Assembly (NCBI GenBank): GCA_007135355.1
Contig: SLJA01000337.1
Span: 1 to 16,496, forward strand
DNA: 16,496 bases
Origin: Wenzhouxiangella sp.
GTDB taxonomy: Bacteria > Pseudomonadota > Gammaproteobacteria > Xanthomonadales > Wenzhouxiangellaceae
Reading direction: 5' to 3'
Part shown: piece after piece, positions 1 through 6,257 of the stretch
Position numbering within the stretch: the stretch's first letter is position 1
Layout: each line of letters starts with the position of its first letter
Notes under the pieces: generated by a model
The model's input: only the letters and a program-made list of their open reading frames with translations
The model's database searches: none
What the model was told of the DNA's origin: nothing
Made by a program: the position numbers and the translations under genes

Positions 1-453
1 GCCCAGCGCGTCGTAGATCGGCTTCATCCAGGCCGCGTCGCGGCGGGCCAGGTAATCGTTGACGGTGACCACGTGCACGCCCTCGTCGGCGATGGCGTTG
101 AGATACACCGCCAGGGTCGCCATCAAGGTCTTGCCCTCGCCGGTTTTCATTTCGGCGATCTTGCCCTGGTGCAGCACCATGCCGCCGATCAGCTGGACAT
201 CGTAGTGGCGCAGGCCCAGCGTGCGCACGGAAGCTTCCCGCGCGGCGGCAAAGGCCTCCGGCAGGAGGGCGTCGAGTGACTCACCGTCGCCATAACGGCG
301 GCGGAATTCTTCGGTCTTCGCCTTCAAGGCCTCGTCGGACAGCTCCTTGAAGGCCGCTTCGAGCTCGTTAATGGCAGCAACCTGTTTCTGCAGTTGCTTG
401 ATAAGGCGCTCGTTGCGGCTCCCGACGAGCTTGGTAATCAGGGTCTTGAACAT
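1..453 (-). CDS. secA: SecA preprotein translocase ATPase, N-terminal part (runs off left edge)
   Basis: SecA is the ATPase motor that drives unfolded preproteins through the SecYEG channel at the inner membrane. The 151 visible codons give a normal SecA N-terminus starting MFKTLITKLVGSRNERL. The helical leader is followed by LGLRHYDVQLIGGMVLHQG and then the Walker A segment EMKTGEGKTLMATLAVYLNA around residues 100-120, and the fragment continues into VVTVNDYLARRD, all expected of nucleotide-binding domain 1. The ATG at 453 matches the family's usual start. Its ribosome site is weak, at best a GGA seven bases upstream. The rest of the protein (about 750 residues in the family) lies outside the window. 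The gene is transcribed away from dciA with a 133-base gap. No secM-like gene precedes it; in E. coli secM lies between lpxC and secA. The identification is secure. Confidence 0.97.
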   Translation of the reverse strand, partial: MFKTLITKLVGSRNERLIKQLQKQVAAINELEAAFKELSDEALKAKTEEFRRRYGDGESLDALLPEAFAAAREASVRTLGLRHYDVQLIGGMVLHQGKIAEMKTGEGKTLMATLAVYLNAIADEGVHVVTVNDYLARRDAAWMKPIYDALG

Positions 454-527
454 GAATGGTCCGAAAATCTGCAGGCAGAGTGTGTTCTAGCTTGGGGCAG
501 GCAGGGCCCGCCGCAAGTCAGCCTCGC

Positions 528-556
528 ATTGTACCGTGGGAGCCAGCTACACTAAA
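528..556 (-). promoter_or_regulatory. Candidate sigma70 promoter for secA
   Basis: On the minus strand a -10-like TACAAT (528-533, 5 of 6 consensus bases) is separated by 17 bases from a weak -35-like TTTAGT (551-556, 3 of 6). Transcription would begin near 521 and give a leader of about 70 bases before the secA ATG at 453. The leader carries two copies of the 8-mer CTGCCTGC (471-478 and 497-504), whose role is unknown. The good -10 and correct spacing support this call; the poor -35 weakens it. Confidence 0.4.
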
Positions 557-586
557 GCCTGATCCCAACCAGCCCAGGGCACCTGG

Positions 587-907
587 ATGGAAACACCGGC
601 CGAAAAGACCCTGAACCAGGTCCTGGACGGTTCCGGCAAGCTGGCACAGTTGATGCGGGCCCAACGCCAGTTCGACGCCCTGGACCGGGCCGTCAAGCCG
701 GCCTTGGCCGAATGGTGTCGCAATCATCTGCGCGTCGCCTGCGTCGAGGGCGAGACCTTGGTGCTGGCGGTTCAATCATCCGCCTGGGCCGCTCGAGCAC
801 GACTGGAAGCTGACACCGCGCTGGCTGCCGCGCGCCGTTTGTGGCCAGGTGCGCTCACTCGCGCTCGAGTCATAGTTGCGCCCTGGCGCGACACGCCGGG
901 CCAGTAG
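587..907 (+). CDS. dciA: DUF721/DciA-family protein, probable replicative helicase operator (short form)
   Basis: The 106-residue product fits the DUF721 family, now called DciA, which helps load the replicative helicase DnaB in bacteria lacking DnaC. The N-terminus (METPAEKTLNQVLDGSGKLAQLM) is followed by an amphipathic helical stretch, then LRVACVEGETLVLAVQSSAWAARARL. That stretch has the family's pattern of a hydrophobic strand, a turn, and a helix with the conserved S.AWA.RLR-like signature. The protein ends soon after this KH-like core at WRDTPGQ. As I recall, many homologues carry an extra disordered tail that is missing here. The ATG at 587 has AGGG eight bases upstream. The gene is the only plus-strand gene in the window. 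It converges with lpxC with 5 bases between stop codons and diverges from secA, an arrangement known in gammaproteobacteria. Family membership is fairly sure; the loader role is by family. Confidence 0.82.
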   Translation: METPAEKTLNQVLDGSGKLAQLMRAQRQFDALDRAVKPALAEWCRNHLRVACVEGETLVLAVQSSAWAARARLEADTALAAARRLWPGALTRARVIVAPWRDTPGQ

Positions 908-927
908 CTCGGTTAAACGACCTGAGC
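907..927. terminator. Weak hairpin at the dciA/lpxC convergent junction
   Basis: GCTCGG and CCTGAGC can form a 6-pair stem, including one G-T pair, around a 9-base loop that spans both stop codons. There is no T-run on either side, so intrinsic termination is doubtful. It is listed only because the two genes face each other with almost no space for a terminator. Confidence 0.2.
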
Positions 928-1824
928 CGGCTGGGCGTAAGAAATGGGCGCTTCCGCCGGATCTTCGAAACTGACTTCTTCCCAGGCTCGGGCGTCAGCC
1001 ATGAGCGCGCGCAACAACAAGTTGTTGAGCTCATGACCTGACTTGAATCCGGTGAACTTGCCCAGCACGTTGCGCCCCAGCAAATAAAGATCGCCGATGG
1101 CGTCGAGCACCTTGTGTTTGACAAACTCGTCTTCGTAGCGCAAGCCGTTAGGGTTGAGCACGCGAAAATCGTCCAGCACCACGGCATTGTCCATGCTCCC
1201 GCCCAGCGCCAGATTACGTTCGCGCAGGTACTCAATATCGCGCATGAAGCCAAACGTACGCGCCCGAGCGATTTCCTTCAGATAGGAAGTCGTGGAGAAA
1301 TCCAGCTCAGCCTGGCAAGATGCACTGCGGATGGCAGGATGATCGAAATCAATGGTGAAACTGACCTGAAAACCGTCACGGGGCTCGAACCGGACCCACT
1401 TGTCACCGTCCCGCACCTCCACGGTTTTGCGAATGCGAATGAAGCGCTTGGCCGCGCGTTGCTCGGCAATACCAGCCGACTGCACCAGGAAAGCAAACGG
1501 ACCCGCACTACCGTCCATGATTGGCACTTCCGATGCAGTGAGGTCAACATACAGATTGTCGATCCCCAAGCCGGCCAACGCAGACATCAGATGCTCAATG
1601 GTGGCCACCCGGACCCCGCGATCGACCAGGGTGGTCGACAGGGCTGTATCTCCAACCTGATGGGGATCCGCAGAGATCTCCACAACCGGGTTCAGATCGA
1701 TTCGCCGGAACACAATACCGGTATTCACCGGAGCCGGCCGCAAGGTCATGATGACTTTTTCCCCGGTGTGCAAGCCGACGCCGGTCGCTCGAATGACGTT
1801 TTTCAGGGTGCGTTGACTGACCAA
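913..1824 (-). CDS. lpxC: UDP-3-O-acyl-N-acetylglucosamine deacetylase LpxC
   Basis: LpxC is the zinc-dependent cytoplasmic deacetylase that makes the committed step of lipid A synthesis. From the TTG at 1824 the protein is 303 residues (E. coli 305) and aligns from its first residues (SQRTLKNVIRATGVGLHTG). Zinc ligands are visible at H78 (in TIEHLMSAL), H237 and D241 (FVKHKVLDAIGD). The general base E77 precedes H78, and H264 lies in KSGHELNN. GFMRDIEYL and GGSMDNAVVLDD are also typical. I chose the TTG because a GAGG sits 5 bases before it, its product matches family length, and the next in-frame ATG (1875) lies within candidate promoter elements and has no ribosome site. That ATG would add 17 residues with no family counterpart. 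The gene follows ftsZ on the same strand after 201 bases, so it probably has its own promoter. It marks the organism as a lipid A-making Gram-negative. Confidence 0.96.
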   Translation of the reverse strand: MVSQRTLKNVIRATGVGLHTGEKVIMTLRPAPVNTGIVFRRIDLNPVVEISADPHQVGDTALSTTLVDRGVRVATIEHLMSALAGLGIDNLYVDLTASEVPIMDGSAGPFAFLVQSAGIAEQRAAKRFIRIRKTVEVRDGDKWVRFEPRDGFQVSFTIDFDHPAIRSASCQAELDFSTTSYLKEIARARTFGFMRDIEYLRERNLALGGSMDNAVVLDDFRVLNPNGLRYEDEFVKHKVLDAIGDLYLLGRNVLGKFTGFKSGHELNNLLLRALMADARAWEEVSFEDPAEAPISYAQPAQVV

Positions 1825-1829
1825 TTCGA

Positions 1830-1833
1830 CCTC
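1830..1833 (-). promoter_or_regulatory. Ribosome binding site deciding the lpxC TTG start
   Basis: GAGG on the minus strand lies 5 bases upstream of the TTG at 1822-1824, an acceptable Shine-Dalgarno spacing. No comparable purine stretch precedes the upstream ATG at 1875. Confidence 0.55.
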
Positions 1834-1870
1834 GCTTCGCTGGTAAACACGGTAACAACGCAGCGATACT

Positions 1871-1898
1871 AGCATAAGAGCGGGTCACAAAAAAACAA
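1871..1898 (-). promoter_or_regulatory. Candidate lpxC promoter
   Basis: On the minus strand TTGTTT (1893-1898) and TATGCT (1871-1876) are 16 bases apart, with 3 of 6 and 4 of 6 consensus matches. Transcription would start near 1864 and give a leader of about 40 bases to the TTG start. An overlapping alternative -10 is TAGTAT at 1866-1871. A run of AT-rich tracts just upstream could act as an UP element. The matches are modest, so the exact hexamers are uncertain. Confidence 0.35.
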
Positions 1899-1913
1899 TA
1901 TTTTGGTCTTTTA

Positions 1914-1955
1914 GCAACATTTGTTGTTTTTGGGCAACGCCTTTGTTGTTTTTTT
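1914..1955 (-). repeat. Two near-identical AT-rich direct repeats upstream of lpxC
   Basis: Read on the minus strand, the block AAAAACAACAAA followed by GTTGC occurs twice, at 1934-1953 (with GGC inserted before GTTGC) and at 1914-1931 (with T inserted). The copies are offset by 20 to 22 bases, about two helical turns. The second copy contains the inverted repeat CAACA-AA-TGTTG. The whole stretch is far richer in A and T than the surrounding genes. It may be a paired protein-binding site or a curved upstream activating region for lpxC; neither is shown. Confidence 0.6.
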
Positions 1956-1974
1956 ACACTCACTCCAGGCGCAA

Positions 1975-2001
1975 GCGATGACCGGCCGGGCCGGCCATCG
2001 C
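1975..2001 (-). terminator. Strong GC-rich hairpin downstream of ftsZ
   Basis: A 27-base near-perfect palindrome begins 24 bases after the ftsZ stop. The outer arms GCGATG/CATCGC pair, then one G-T pair, then CCGGCC/GGCCGG, leaving a very small loop. The stem would be very stable, but in the ftsZ direction it is followed by TTGCGCC, not a U-run. It may be a non-canonical terminator or a 3' end stabiliser for the dcw transcript. The palindrome is plain to see; the function is inferred. Confidence 0.45.
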
Positions 2002-2025
2002 CAATGCGAGTCGAGAATCTGTGAT

Positions 2026-3207
2026 CTAGTCGGCTTGGTTGCGCAGAAAAGCCGGAATATCGAGATAGTCCAGTTCTTTCTGCTCACCGAACAGACGCCG
2101 GCTACCCTCGCCGCCTTCCACTCTCCCTCCGCCATGGTCCGGGCGCCCCGACGACGCCGGATCTTCACGTCGCCCGGCCGAAAACATCGGAAGGTTGTCG
2201 GTGCCGGTCCGCACCACCCGCACCGGCTTTTCGCGCCGCTGCGGGCGCTGCTCACCCAAACCTGTCGCCACCACGGTAACCCTTATCTCATCGGTCATAT
2301 CCGGATCGATAACGGTTCCAATCACGACCGTGGCATCGTCGCTGGCCAGATCGGCGATGGTGGTTCCCACCTCCTCGAACTCTTTCATGCTGAGGTTCAT
2401 GCCGGCGGTGATGTTGACCAGAATGCCGCAGGCGCCGTTGAGATTGACATCTTCCAACAGCGGCGAACCGATCGCCGACTGAGCCGCCATCAGCGCACGA
2501 TCTTCACCCGATGCGCTACCCGCTCCCATCATTGCCATCCCCATCTCACTCATGACGGTGCGCACGTCGGCAAAGTCAACGTTGATCAAGCCGGGGCGGG
2601 TAATCAGTTCCGCAATCCCCTGAACGGCACCTGACAGCACCTGGTTGGCGGCCTTGAAGGCGTTGAGCAGGGTGATCTCGTCGCCCAATACACTCAACAA
2701 CTTGGCATTGGGAATGGTGATGAGAGAATCGACATGGTGACCCAGTTCGTCGATGCCCTGTTGCGCCACGGCCATGCGGCGCTGACCTTCGAACGGAAAC
2801 GGCCGGGTGACCACGGCGACGGTCAGAATGCCCATTTCCTTGGCCGTTTGCGCCACCACAGGGGCCGCCCCAGTGCCGGTGCCGCCGCCCATGCCGCCGG
2901 TGATGAAGACCATGTCCGAGCCGGCCAGCATTTCGCTGATCCGGTCGCGGTCCTCCAACGCCGCCTGGCGCCCGACCTCGGGGTTGGCGCCGGCGCCCAG
3001 TCCCTTGGTCACGCTGGACCCGATCTGCAGGGTGGACTTCCCGGCAAAATGGCGCAGGGCCTGGGAATCGGTGTTGACGCAGATAAACTCTACGCCCTCG
3101 ATTTCGGCGTCCATCATCTGGCGCACGGCGTTGCCGCCGCCGCCGCCGATGCCCACCACCTTGATGGTGGCTCCGGGTGTGTAATTTTCAATCAATTCAA
3201 AAGGCAT
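2026..3207 (-). CDS. ftsZ: Cell division GTPase FtsZ
   Basis: FtsZ is the tubulin-like GTPase that polymerises into the cytokinetic ring. The 393-residue product shows the N-terminal nucleotide fold with IKVVGIGGGGGNAV (residues 15-28), the tubulin signature GGGTGTG (107-113), and the T7 synergy loop NVDFADVRTVM (209-219), which supplies the catalytic acidic residues of the neighbouring subunit. A variable Arg/Gly/Glu-rich linker spans about 320-378. The C-terminal peptide LDYLDIPAFLRNQAD is the binding site for FtsA and ZipA. The ATG at 3207 gives the family's usual start (MPFELIE) and has GAGGAG at 3217-3222, 9 bases upstream; the reading frame stays open further upstream but is not supported. 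The gene is separated from ftsA by 146 bases, so separate transcription or attenuation is possible. Identification is certain. Confidence 0.98.
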   Translation of the reverse strand: MPFELIENYTPGATIKVVGIGGGGGNAVRQMMDAEIEGVEFICVNTDSQALRHFAGKSTLQIGSSVTKGLGAGANPEVGRQAALEDRDRISEMLAGSDMVFITGGMGGGTGTGAAPVVAQTAKEMGILTVAVVTRPFPFEGQRRMAVAQQGIDELGHHVDSLITIPNAKLLSVLGDEITLLNAFKAANQVLSGAVQGIAELITRPGLINVDFADVRTVMSEMGMAMMGAGSASGEDRALMAAQSAIGSPLLEDVNLNGACGILVNITAGMNLSMKEFEEVGTTIADLASDDATVVIGTVIDPDMTDEIRVTVVATGLGEQRPQRREKPVRVVRTGTDNLPMFSAGRREDPASSGRPDHGGGRVEGGEGSRRLFGEQKELDYLDIPAFLRNQAD

Positions 3208-3216
3208 AACGTTTAA

Positions 3217-3222
3217 CTCCTC
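3217..3222 (-). promoter_or_regulatory. Strong Shine-Dalgarno for ftsZ
   Basis: GAGGAG lies 9 bases before the ATG at 3207. It is stronger than most sites in this run of overlapping genes, which fits the high FtsZ level cells need, and it fixes the start against upstream in-frame codons. Confidence 0.65.
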
Positions 3223-3237
3223 GCTCGCATGAAAACA

Positions 3238-3279
3238 AATCAACAATCAACCAATTTCGGCCGGGAAAAAAGGACCGGC
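3238..3279 (-). repeat. Tandem 7-mers and a T-loop hairpin in the ftsZ leader
   Basis: The 146-base ftsA-ftsZ gap holds two adjacent copies of GTTGATT on the minus strand (3238-3244 and 3245-3251). Just upstream in the direction of transcription are GCCGG and CCGGC arms (3260-3264 and 3275-3279) around a 10-base loop with six consecutive T. No convincing -10/-35 pair was found. The elements might form an attenuator or operator ahead of ftsZ, or be chance. Confidence 0.4.
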
Positions 3280-3353
3280 AATGCCACCTTCTTGACGGGT
3301 GTTACGCATCGCCGGACCACGGCCTTGCCCAGACCAAAGCGCAGGGCACTGCA

Positions 3354-4586
3354 TCAAAAATCTCCCTGGAACCAGCTTTTGACCCGGCTCCAGATTCCAT
3401 CGCGGCCACGCCCGATCATCGGGCGCCGCGCACTGCTTTCCATTCGGCTGCCATACAGCAGCAGACCCACGCCGGCGGCGTGAATTTCGTTATTGACCAC
3501 CTCGGACAGACCGACCACGCCTTGCGGGCTGCCGAGGCGCACCGGCATATGCAGGATTTCTTCGGCCAACTCCGTCACCCCTTCCATCTTCGCGCCGCCG
3601 CCGGTCAGCACCAGGCCGGCCGGGACCATGGAATCGAAACCCGACTGCCTGAGCTGCTTGTTGACGTGATTGAATAACTCCCGATAGCGCGCCTCGACCA
3701 CCTGGGCCAGGGTCTGACGCTCCAGCCGCCGTGGCGGCCGATCACCGACGCTGGGCACCTGGATGGTTTCATCGGAACTGGCCATCTGTTCCAGCGCGCA
3801 GGCGTACTTGATCTTGATTTCCTCGGCATGCACCGTCGGCGTGCGCAGGGCCACGGCGATGTCGTTGGTGACCAGGTCACCGGCAATCGGAATGCACATG
3901 GTGTGGCGAATCGCGCCATCGGTGAACACGGCCACATCAGTGGTGCCGGCGCCGATATCAACCAGGGCAATACCCAGATCCTTCTCGTCATCACTGAGCA
4001 CGGCGTAGCTGGACGCCAACTGCTGCAGGATCAGGTCATCAACCTGGAGCCCGCAGCGGGCCACGCACTTGCTTACGTTCTGCACTGCGCTGACCGCGGC
4101 AAACACCAGATGCACCCGCGCCTCCAGGCGCACGCCCGACATGCCGACCGGCTGTCGGATGCCATCGGTCGAGTCGATGATGTATTCCTGCGGCAGCACG
4201 TGCACAATCTGCTGATCGGCCGGCACGGCCACGGCGCGGGCGGACTCAAGAACGCGCTCAAGATCGCCCTCGGTGACTTCCTTGTCGCGAATAGCCACCG
4301 CGCCATGGGAGTTCTTGGAACTGACATGAGTACCGGCGATGCCGGCAAACACCGAGTGAATTTCACAGTCCGCCATCAGCTCGGCCTCTTCCACGGCGCG
4401 CTGGATCGACTGCTCGGTCGACTCGATATCCACCACCACGCCGCGCTTCAGCCCGCGCGAGGGATGCGAACCCAGACCGATCACCTCGACCTGGCCGTCC
4501 GGCTGAATCTCGCCCACGATGGCGACGATTTTGCTGGTGCCGATATCCAGCCCGACCACCAGCGATTTATCCGGGCGTTTAGCCAT
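3354..4586 (-). CDS. ftsA: Cell division protein FtsA (actin-like membrane anchor of the Z-ring)
   Basis: FtsA is an actin-family ATPase that ties FtsZ filaments to the inner membrane and recruits later divisome proteins. The 410-residue product has the phosphate-1 motif GLDIGTSK (12-19), the FtsA-specific 1C subdomain (about 84-165, including VLPQEYIIDS), the phosphate-2 motif DIGAGTTD (210-217), and the adenosine motif LTGGGAKMEG (327-336). It ends in an amphipathic helix, GIWSRVKSWFQGDF, the membrane-targeting sequence. The ATG at 4586 is preceded by GGGAGA and overlaps the ftsQ stop by 8 bases. A longer open frame upstream is within ftsQ and is not needed. The length agrees with the family (E. 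coli 420). Identification is certain. Confidence 0.98.
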   Translation of the reverse strand: MAKRPDKSLVVGLDIGTSKIVAIVGEIQPDGQVEVIGLGSHPSRGLKRGVVVDIESTEQSIQRAVEEAELMADCEIHSVFAGIAGTHVSSKNSHGAVAIRDKEVTEGDLERVLESARAVAVPADQQIVHVLPQEYIIDSTDGIRQPVGMSGVRLEARVHLVFAAVSAVQNVSKCVARCGLQVDDLILQQLASSYAVLSDDEKDLGIALVDIGAGTTDVAVFTDGAIRHTMCIPIAGDLVTNDIAVALRTPTVHAEEIKIKYACALEQMASSDETIQVPSVGDRPPRRLERQTLAQVVEARYRELFNHVNKQLRQSGFDSMVPAGLVLTGGGAKMEGVTELAEEILHMPVRLGSPQGVVGLSEVVNNEIHAAGVGLLLYGSRMESSARRPMIGRGRDGIWSRVKSWFQGDF

Positions 4587-5328
4587 GCTGATCTCCCTCG
4601 GCTGCTGTATCCGGTGCCCAGCGAATCGCCAGACCATTGGTGTAGCGCAGGTCGATTCGAACCGGACGCCGCCCGTTCATGCGCAGCTCCTCGTGTACCT
4701 GAACGAAGCGCTGCAAACGCTTGCGAACCATTTCACGCCCCAGCTTGAGCTCCAGACCACTATCCAGCGTGAGCGTCCAAGCACCACGCTCATCGACACC
4801 TAAGGCAGCAACATCGACACCGATGCCGGCCAGATCTCCACGCATCCATTGCCACGATTCCCACACCTCCTGGCGGCGCGCTTCGGGTCCGCTCAAGCGG
4901 GCCAGACCCTGCATGGCGTGGCTGCCGCTGGCCTCGAAAACTTCGCCTCGATGGCTGAATAGTCCGGCCTCGTTCCAGCGCGCCACCGGGCGGTGTTCCT
5001 CAACACGAATCAACAAGGCATCCGGCCAGTAACGGCTGACTTCGGCGCGGGCCACCCACGGCAACTGTTCGATTTCCGCGCGCACCTTGAGCAGATCGGC
5101 ACCGAAAAAACCGCGCGAGGCCGGACCGTACGCAGCGGAGCGAATCTGGCTGGCGCTGGTCCGATGCAGATCACCCTCCACGTCCAGCCATCGAATCGGC
5201 CACTGTTCGGCACCGATCAGGCCGCTGCGCAACCACAGCCCGCCGATCAGCAGGCTGCCGAGCACAACGACCGTGGCCAGCGTTGCCGGACTGATCAATC
5301 GTTCCGGCAACGGTTCAGGATTCGCCAT
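4579..5328 (-). CDS. ftsQ: Cell division protein FtsQ
   Basis: FtsQ is a bitopic inner-membrane protein that bridges early and late divisome parts by binding FtsB/FtsL. The 249-residue product has a short cytoplasmic N-terminus, one membrane segment (about residues 13-33, ATLATVVVLGSLLIGGLWL), then a POTRA domain (about 44-112: WLDVEGDLHRTS, GFFGADLLKVRAEIEQLPWV, AEVSRYWPDALLIRVEEHRP). The beta domain follows, including LELKLGREMVRKRLQRFV and the Asp-Leu-Arg-Tyr motif RIDLRYTNGLAIRW near the end. The ATG at 5328 has GAGGA six bases before it and lies inside the end of ddlB (34-base overlap). Its stop overlaps the ftsA start. FtsQ sequences diverge quickly, but topology, motifs and position make this secure. 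Confidence 0.96.
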   Translation of the reverse strand: MANPEPLPERLISPATLATVVVLGSLLIGGLWLRSGLIGAEQWPIRWLDVEGDLHRTSASQIRSAAYGPASRGFFGADLLKVRAEIEQLPWVARAEVSRYWPDALLIRVEEHRPVARWNEAGLFSHRGEVFEASGSHAMQGLARLSGPEARRQEVWESWQWMRGDLAGIGVDVAALGVDERGAWTLTLDSGLELKLGREMVRKRLQRFVQVHEELRMNGRRPVRIDLRYTNGLAIRWAPDTAAEGDQHG

Positions 5329-6257
5329 ACCAGTTCCTCAAATTCAATACCGGCGGCACGCGCCGCCATGGGCATCAGTGATTTCTCCGTCATGCCGGGT
5401 GTGGTGTTGACCTCCAGCAACCACGGTTGATCGTTCTCGTCGAGCATGAAATCGACTCGACCCCAGCCGGACGCGCCGACCACCTCGAAGGCCCGCAGGC
5501 ACAGCCGGGCCAGCTCGGCCGCCAGCGGCTCCGGCAGTTCGCACGGGCACAGATACTGGGTGTCGCCGGACTCGTACTTGGCCTCGTAGTCGTAAAATTC
5601 GCGGCCGGTGCGCAGCTCGATCAGCGGCAGCACCTGTTCGCCGAGCACCGCTGCGGTAAACTCGCGACCGCGGATGAGTTGTTCGACCAGCACGCAGTCG
5701 TCGTGCATCCGCGCGCGCTCCAGTGCCGGCCCCAGTTCATCGGCCACCGTCACACGGCTCATGCCAATACTCGAGCCCTCGCGAGCGGGCTTCACGAACA
5801 GCGGCAGACCCAGCGCCTGGACCATTGCCTCGACCGCCGAATCAACTGCTGCCGAATCAACTGCTGCCGAATCTTCAGCGCCGGACATCACGCGCCAGGC
5901 GGGAGTCGGCAGCCCGCAGGCGCTCCACACGCGCTTGGTCTGCACCTTGTCCATGGTCAGTGCCGAGCCCAACACACCGGAGCCGGTGACCGGCACGCCA
6001 TACAGCCGCAGCGCGCCCTGCAAGGCACCGTCTTCACCGCCGCGCCCATGCAGCAGATTGAAGACGCGATCGAAATGCCCGGCCGCGATCTGTTCCAACA
6101 GACGTCGGGGGCCATCGACCACGCTGAACTGCACCCCCAGCCGTTCCAGCGCAGCGGCCACGGCTTGTCCACCACGCAGAGAAATCTCGCGCTCGGCGCT
6201 GTCACCCCCAAGCACGAGGGCCACGTGGCCGAGACGATGGACGTCACGCTCAGTCAT
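5295..6257 (-). CDS. ddlB: D-alanine-D-alanine ligase
   Basis: Ddl is an ATP-grasp enzyme that makes the D-Ala-D-Ala dipeptide used by MurF. The 320-residue product contains VALVLGGDSAEREISL (12-27), NLLHGRGGEDGALQG (67-81), TGSGVLGSALTMDK (91-104), FVKPAREGSSIGMS (154-167), the FYDYEAKY loop (221-228) and the metal-binding end GWGRVDFMLDE...WLLEVNTTPGMT (265-290). The ATG at 6257 starts the typical sequence and overlaps the murC stop by 8 bases (ATGACTGA); a longer upstream frame would lie in murC and is not supported. The end overlaps ftsQ by 34 bases. One oddity is a tandem repeat giving DSAAV twice (129-138) in the linker between the N-terminal and central domains. Confidence 0.97.
   Translation of the reverse strand: MTERDVHRLGHVALVLGGDSAEREISLRGGQAVAAALERLGVQFSVVDGPRRLLEQIAAGHFDRVFNLLHGRGGEDGALQGALRLYGVPVTGSGVLGSALTMDKVQTKRVWSACGLPTPAWRVMSGAEDSAAVDSAAVDSAVEAMVQALGLPLFVKPAREGSSIGMSRVTVADELGPALERARMHDDCVLVEQLIRGREFTAAVLGEQVLPLIELRTGREFYDYEAKYESGDTQYLCPCELPEPLAAELARLCLRAFEVVGASGWGRVDFMLDENDQPWLLEVNTTPGMTEKSLMPMAARAAGIEFEELVWRILNRCRND
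5837..5873 (-). repeat. In-frame 15-base tandem repeat within ddlB
   Basis: The unit CCGAATCAACTGCTG on the plus strand occurs twice without change (5837-5851 and 5852-5866), followed by 7 bases of a third copy. Because the unit is 15 bases, gain or loss of copies keeps the frame and adds or removes five residues (DSAAV) in a surface linker of Ddl before the ATP-binding domain. The two full copies are identical, which suggests recent duplication. Confidence 0.85.

Noticed and set aside
262..272. MraY GDIGAL instead of the E. coli GDVGSL around the catalytic Asp (residue numbers, gene at 9930-11006)
   Set aside because: The Asp is intact and Ala at this place also occurs in other gammaproteobacteria as far as I recall, so it is not treated as unusual.
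73..279. A plus-strand open frame opposite secA
   Set aside because: It is antisense to the Walker A region of secA; its His/Gly/Ala-rich product is a shadow of that gene.
529..556. A plus-strand promoter for dciA using TTGTAC and TACACT or ACTAAA
   Set aside because: The spacing is 13 bases for the better -10, too short, and the alternative -10 is poor. No convincing dciA promoter could be named.
3229..3483. A small plus-strand open frame over the ftsA-ftsZ gap
   Set aside because: It runs into the antisense of ftsA and has no ribosome site or recognisable sequence. Its Arg/Thr/Pro-rich product looks like a shadow frame.
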